Origin: Cryptomeria japonica
Lineage: Eukaryota; Streptophyta; Pinopsida; Cupressales; Cupressaceae
Assembly: GCF_030272615.1 (NCBI RefSeq)
Contig: NC_081406.1
Span: 243,713,218 to 243,777,217 of the forward strand
Direction of reading: 5' to 3'
DNA length: 64,000 bases
Shown here: positions 62,340-64,000 of the stretch, piece after piece
How the letters are laid out: each line of letters begins with the position of its first letter
Position numbering within the stretch: position 1 is the first letter of the stretch
Made by a program: the position numbers and the translations under genes
The notes under the pieces: model-generated
What the model was told of the DNA's origin: nothing
The model's database searches: none
What the model saw: the letters and a program-made list of their open reading frames with translations, nothing else

Positions 62340-63420
62340 AGATAGCTCAGTGTAGATGAGCCTCACATGACCCTATAGGTTCAAATAGATTGATCATATG
62401 TGTCCTAGATTTCGAGAAATTGTCTGTCAAAGTTTGACAATTTATTTGGACTCAGAGCACTTGAGAGATCGTACCAGTAGGGTATGGCTCTTGACAATCT
62501 GGCATGTTGGGATGCACAAAAAGAGCATGCCTAGCATAAACCTACCCACCTGGATGCGCTCGTGATGTTGGTTTGTGCCCACGACGAACGAAATCAAATC
62601 TAGCCTATCTTGCAACTGGCGGTTTTTGCAGTAGGTGAAAAAATGCTACCATTTGAAAATGGCTCTAATTCATCAGAAACTAAGATAGGTCATTATAGAT
62701 GAGCCTTTCATGACCCTATAGGTTCAAATGGATTAATCATATCCATCATGGATTGTGAGAAACTATTTGTCAAAGTTTGACAATTTTTTCTACTCAGGGC
62801 ACTTGAGAGATTGCATCGATAGGGTATGGCTCTCGACATTCTGGTGCATTGGGAGGAACAAAAGGAGAATGCCTAGTGTAAACCTACCCACCCAGATGCG
62901 CTCATGATGTTGGTTTGTGCCCACAATGAACAAAATAAAATCTAACTTATCTCTCAACTTTGCATTGCATGCCACTGATGGTTGTTGCAATAGGTGAAAA
63001 AATGCTACCATTTGAAAATGGCTCTGAGTCATTAGAAACCAAGATAGGTCATTATAGATAGCCTCACATGACCCTATAGGTTTAAATGGATCGATCATAT
63101 GCATCCTGGATTGCAAGAAACTATCTGTCAAAGTTTGATAATTTTTTGGACTCAGGGCACTTGAGAGATCGCACCGGTAGGGTATGACTCTTGACGTTCT
63201 GACATGTTGAGAGGCACAGAAGGATAATTCGTAACGTAAACCTTCTCATCCGGATGTGCTCATGATGTTGGTTTGTGCCCATGACGAAACTTTGAAAGCA
63301 TTGACAACTTTGACAACAACTGAGCAATTTTTACAACAACTAAGCAACTTTCACATCTTTTATCCAAATGACCCCAAACTTTCAAAAATGACTTCAAATG
63401 ATCATTAATGGTCCCAAATC
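62340..63420 (-). repeat. ~357-bp satellite, array B, inverted relative to array A
   Basis: Landmark CATGACCCTATAGGTTCAAAT starts near 62,370, 62,710 and 63,070 (unit starts about 62,340, 62,683 and 63,042; spacing 343 and 359). The reverse complement matches array A: AAGTGCTC.GAG...AATTGTCAAA, ACATATGA, CCTATAGGGTCATG, ACTAGGCATT..TTTGTTCCTC and GCCATACCCTA. The lead-in matching 46,280-46,350 is here at 63,300-63,415 on the minus strand. The open frames 62,790-63,131 and 63,121-63,327 are satellite sequence, not genes. Confidence 0.88.
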
Positions 63421-63944
63421 ACCTTATTTAGATAAAAAAAATTGAAAACAAGACAAAAAACTAAAATTTGACCAATATTTTAGAAAGCTTATCAAATCAT
63501 ATTCCACAACTGCAATGTTTTATATCATAGATTTTTGTTGTTTATATTCATATTGTTGATTACATAGGCAAATATTTATTTAACTATATAAAAGGGAAGC
63601 CACCAAATACACTAAATAGTTTGAGAAAAAATTAACTACATCAATTATAAATAATCATTTCTATATATCAAAATGCACAATAATCAACACAATGAACAAA
63701 ATATGTATGTATCAAATATGCCTATCAATATCAACGAAATGCACAATAATGAACACAATACACATTTATTGGATCAAATATCAATATTTATATATATCAA
63801 AAAAGACATATATGCCAAGTCAATACAAGTTTTCCAAAAAAAATGGCATATACCATGTCCAAATCGATATACAATAAAAATACAGAATACATCTACATGT
63901 ATTGGTCATTCAATGACCACAAATAACACTATACGATCCTATAC
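63421..63944. other. AT-rich sequence at the right end
   Basis: Repeated ATATCAA..ATGCACAATAATGAACACAA motifs near 63,660-63,790; no gene recognised. Confidence 0.45.
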
Positions 63945-64000
63945 TTATGGTGGATCGTCAAAATCAAGCCTCTTTGATGCACTACGTGGCTCTATAGATG
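63945..64000 (-). pseudogene. Possible C-terminal end of a minus-strand ORF running off the window
   Basis: On the minus strand the last 18 codons before a TAA at 63,945-63,947 are open and would encode SIEPRSASKRLDFDDPP. This is too short to judge. Its position upstream of inverted satellite B is where a third, oppositely oriented gene copy might lie, but the residues do not match the ends of copies A and B. Confidence 0.15.

Noticed and set aside
62790-63327. Two Cys/His-containing minus-strand open frames with similar sequence
   Set aside because: They are successive units of the ~357-bp satellite; their similarity is the DNA repeat and the frame differs between units.

Overview
This looks like nuclear DNA from a plant with a large, repeat-rich genome. 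A gymnosperm is possible, but that is only an inference. It is AT-rich, full of nested LTR retrotransposons whose primer-binding sites match plant initiator-Met tRNA (TGGTATYAGAGC type), and carries long microsatellites and minisatellites. I see no intact host gene, tRNA, rRNA or bacterial-type operon. Almost every coding stretch is a decayed mobile-element gene with stops and frameshifts.

Layout. 1-1,800: a palindromic 48-bp tandem array, the 3' end of a Copia element and its LTR with a compound microsatellite. 1,800-9,560: AT-rich, no recognisable gene. 9,560-15,400: minus-strand Copia remains, one split by a solo-type LTR (10,269-11,394), plus another LTR (about 12,700-14,283). 15,840-19,207: probable long LTR or non-coding element with a palindromic 39-bp array. 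19,545-30,010: a decayed Copia element split by a complete younger Copia (21,168-29,537, target duplication CTATT), which is itself split by a solo LTR (24,097-25,774). That is three levels of nesting. 30,010-30,976: an LTR fragment split by an unknown coiled-coil ORF fragment. 32,597-36,247: a compact Gypsy-type element with gag and protease but no reverse transcriptase or integrase. 39,340-41,925: a 2.6-kb almost pure pyrimidine minisatellite. 43,150-46,214: copy A of an unrecognised gene. 46,250-47,215: a ~357-bp satellite. 48,104-50,190: minisatellites with dyad symmetry. 51,114-61,335: copy B of the same unrecognised gene, split by a full-length plus-strand Copia element (51,297-58,555, target duplication TAATC). 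62,340-63,420: the same ~357-bp satellite in the opposite orientation.

The most interesting object is the unrecognised gene family (copies A and B). It has a basic N-terminus, a cysteine cluster, three spaced acidic motifs resembling an RNase H-fold (DDE) transposase core (VDFAENY; IIWSDNC; HGKGEHD), a second cysteine cluster and a conserved C-terminal domain. Both copies carry an intron-like interruption at the same phase-1 position. Both are dead, but with different lesions. Each is followed by the same satellite and preceded by pyrimidine-rich arrays. A mobile DNA element of undescribed type is a reasonable hypothesis but is not proven.
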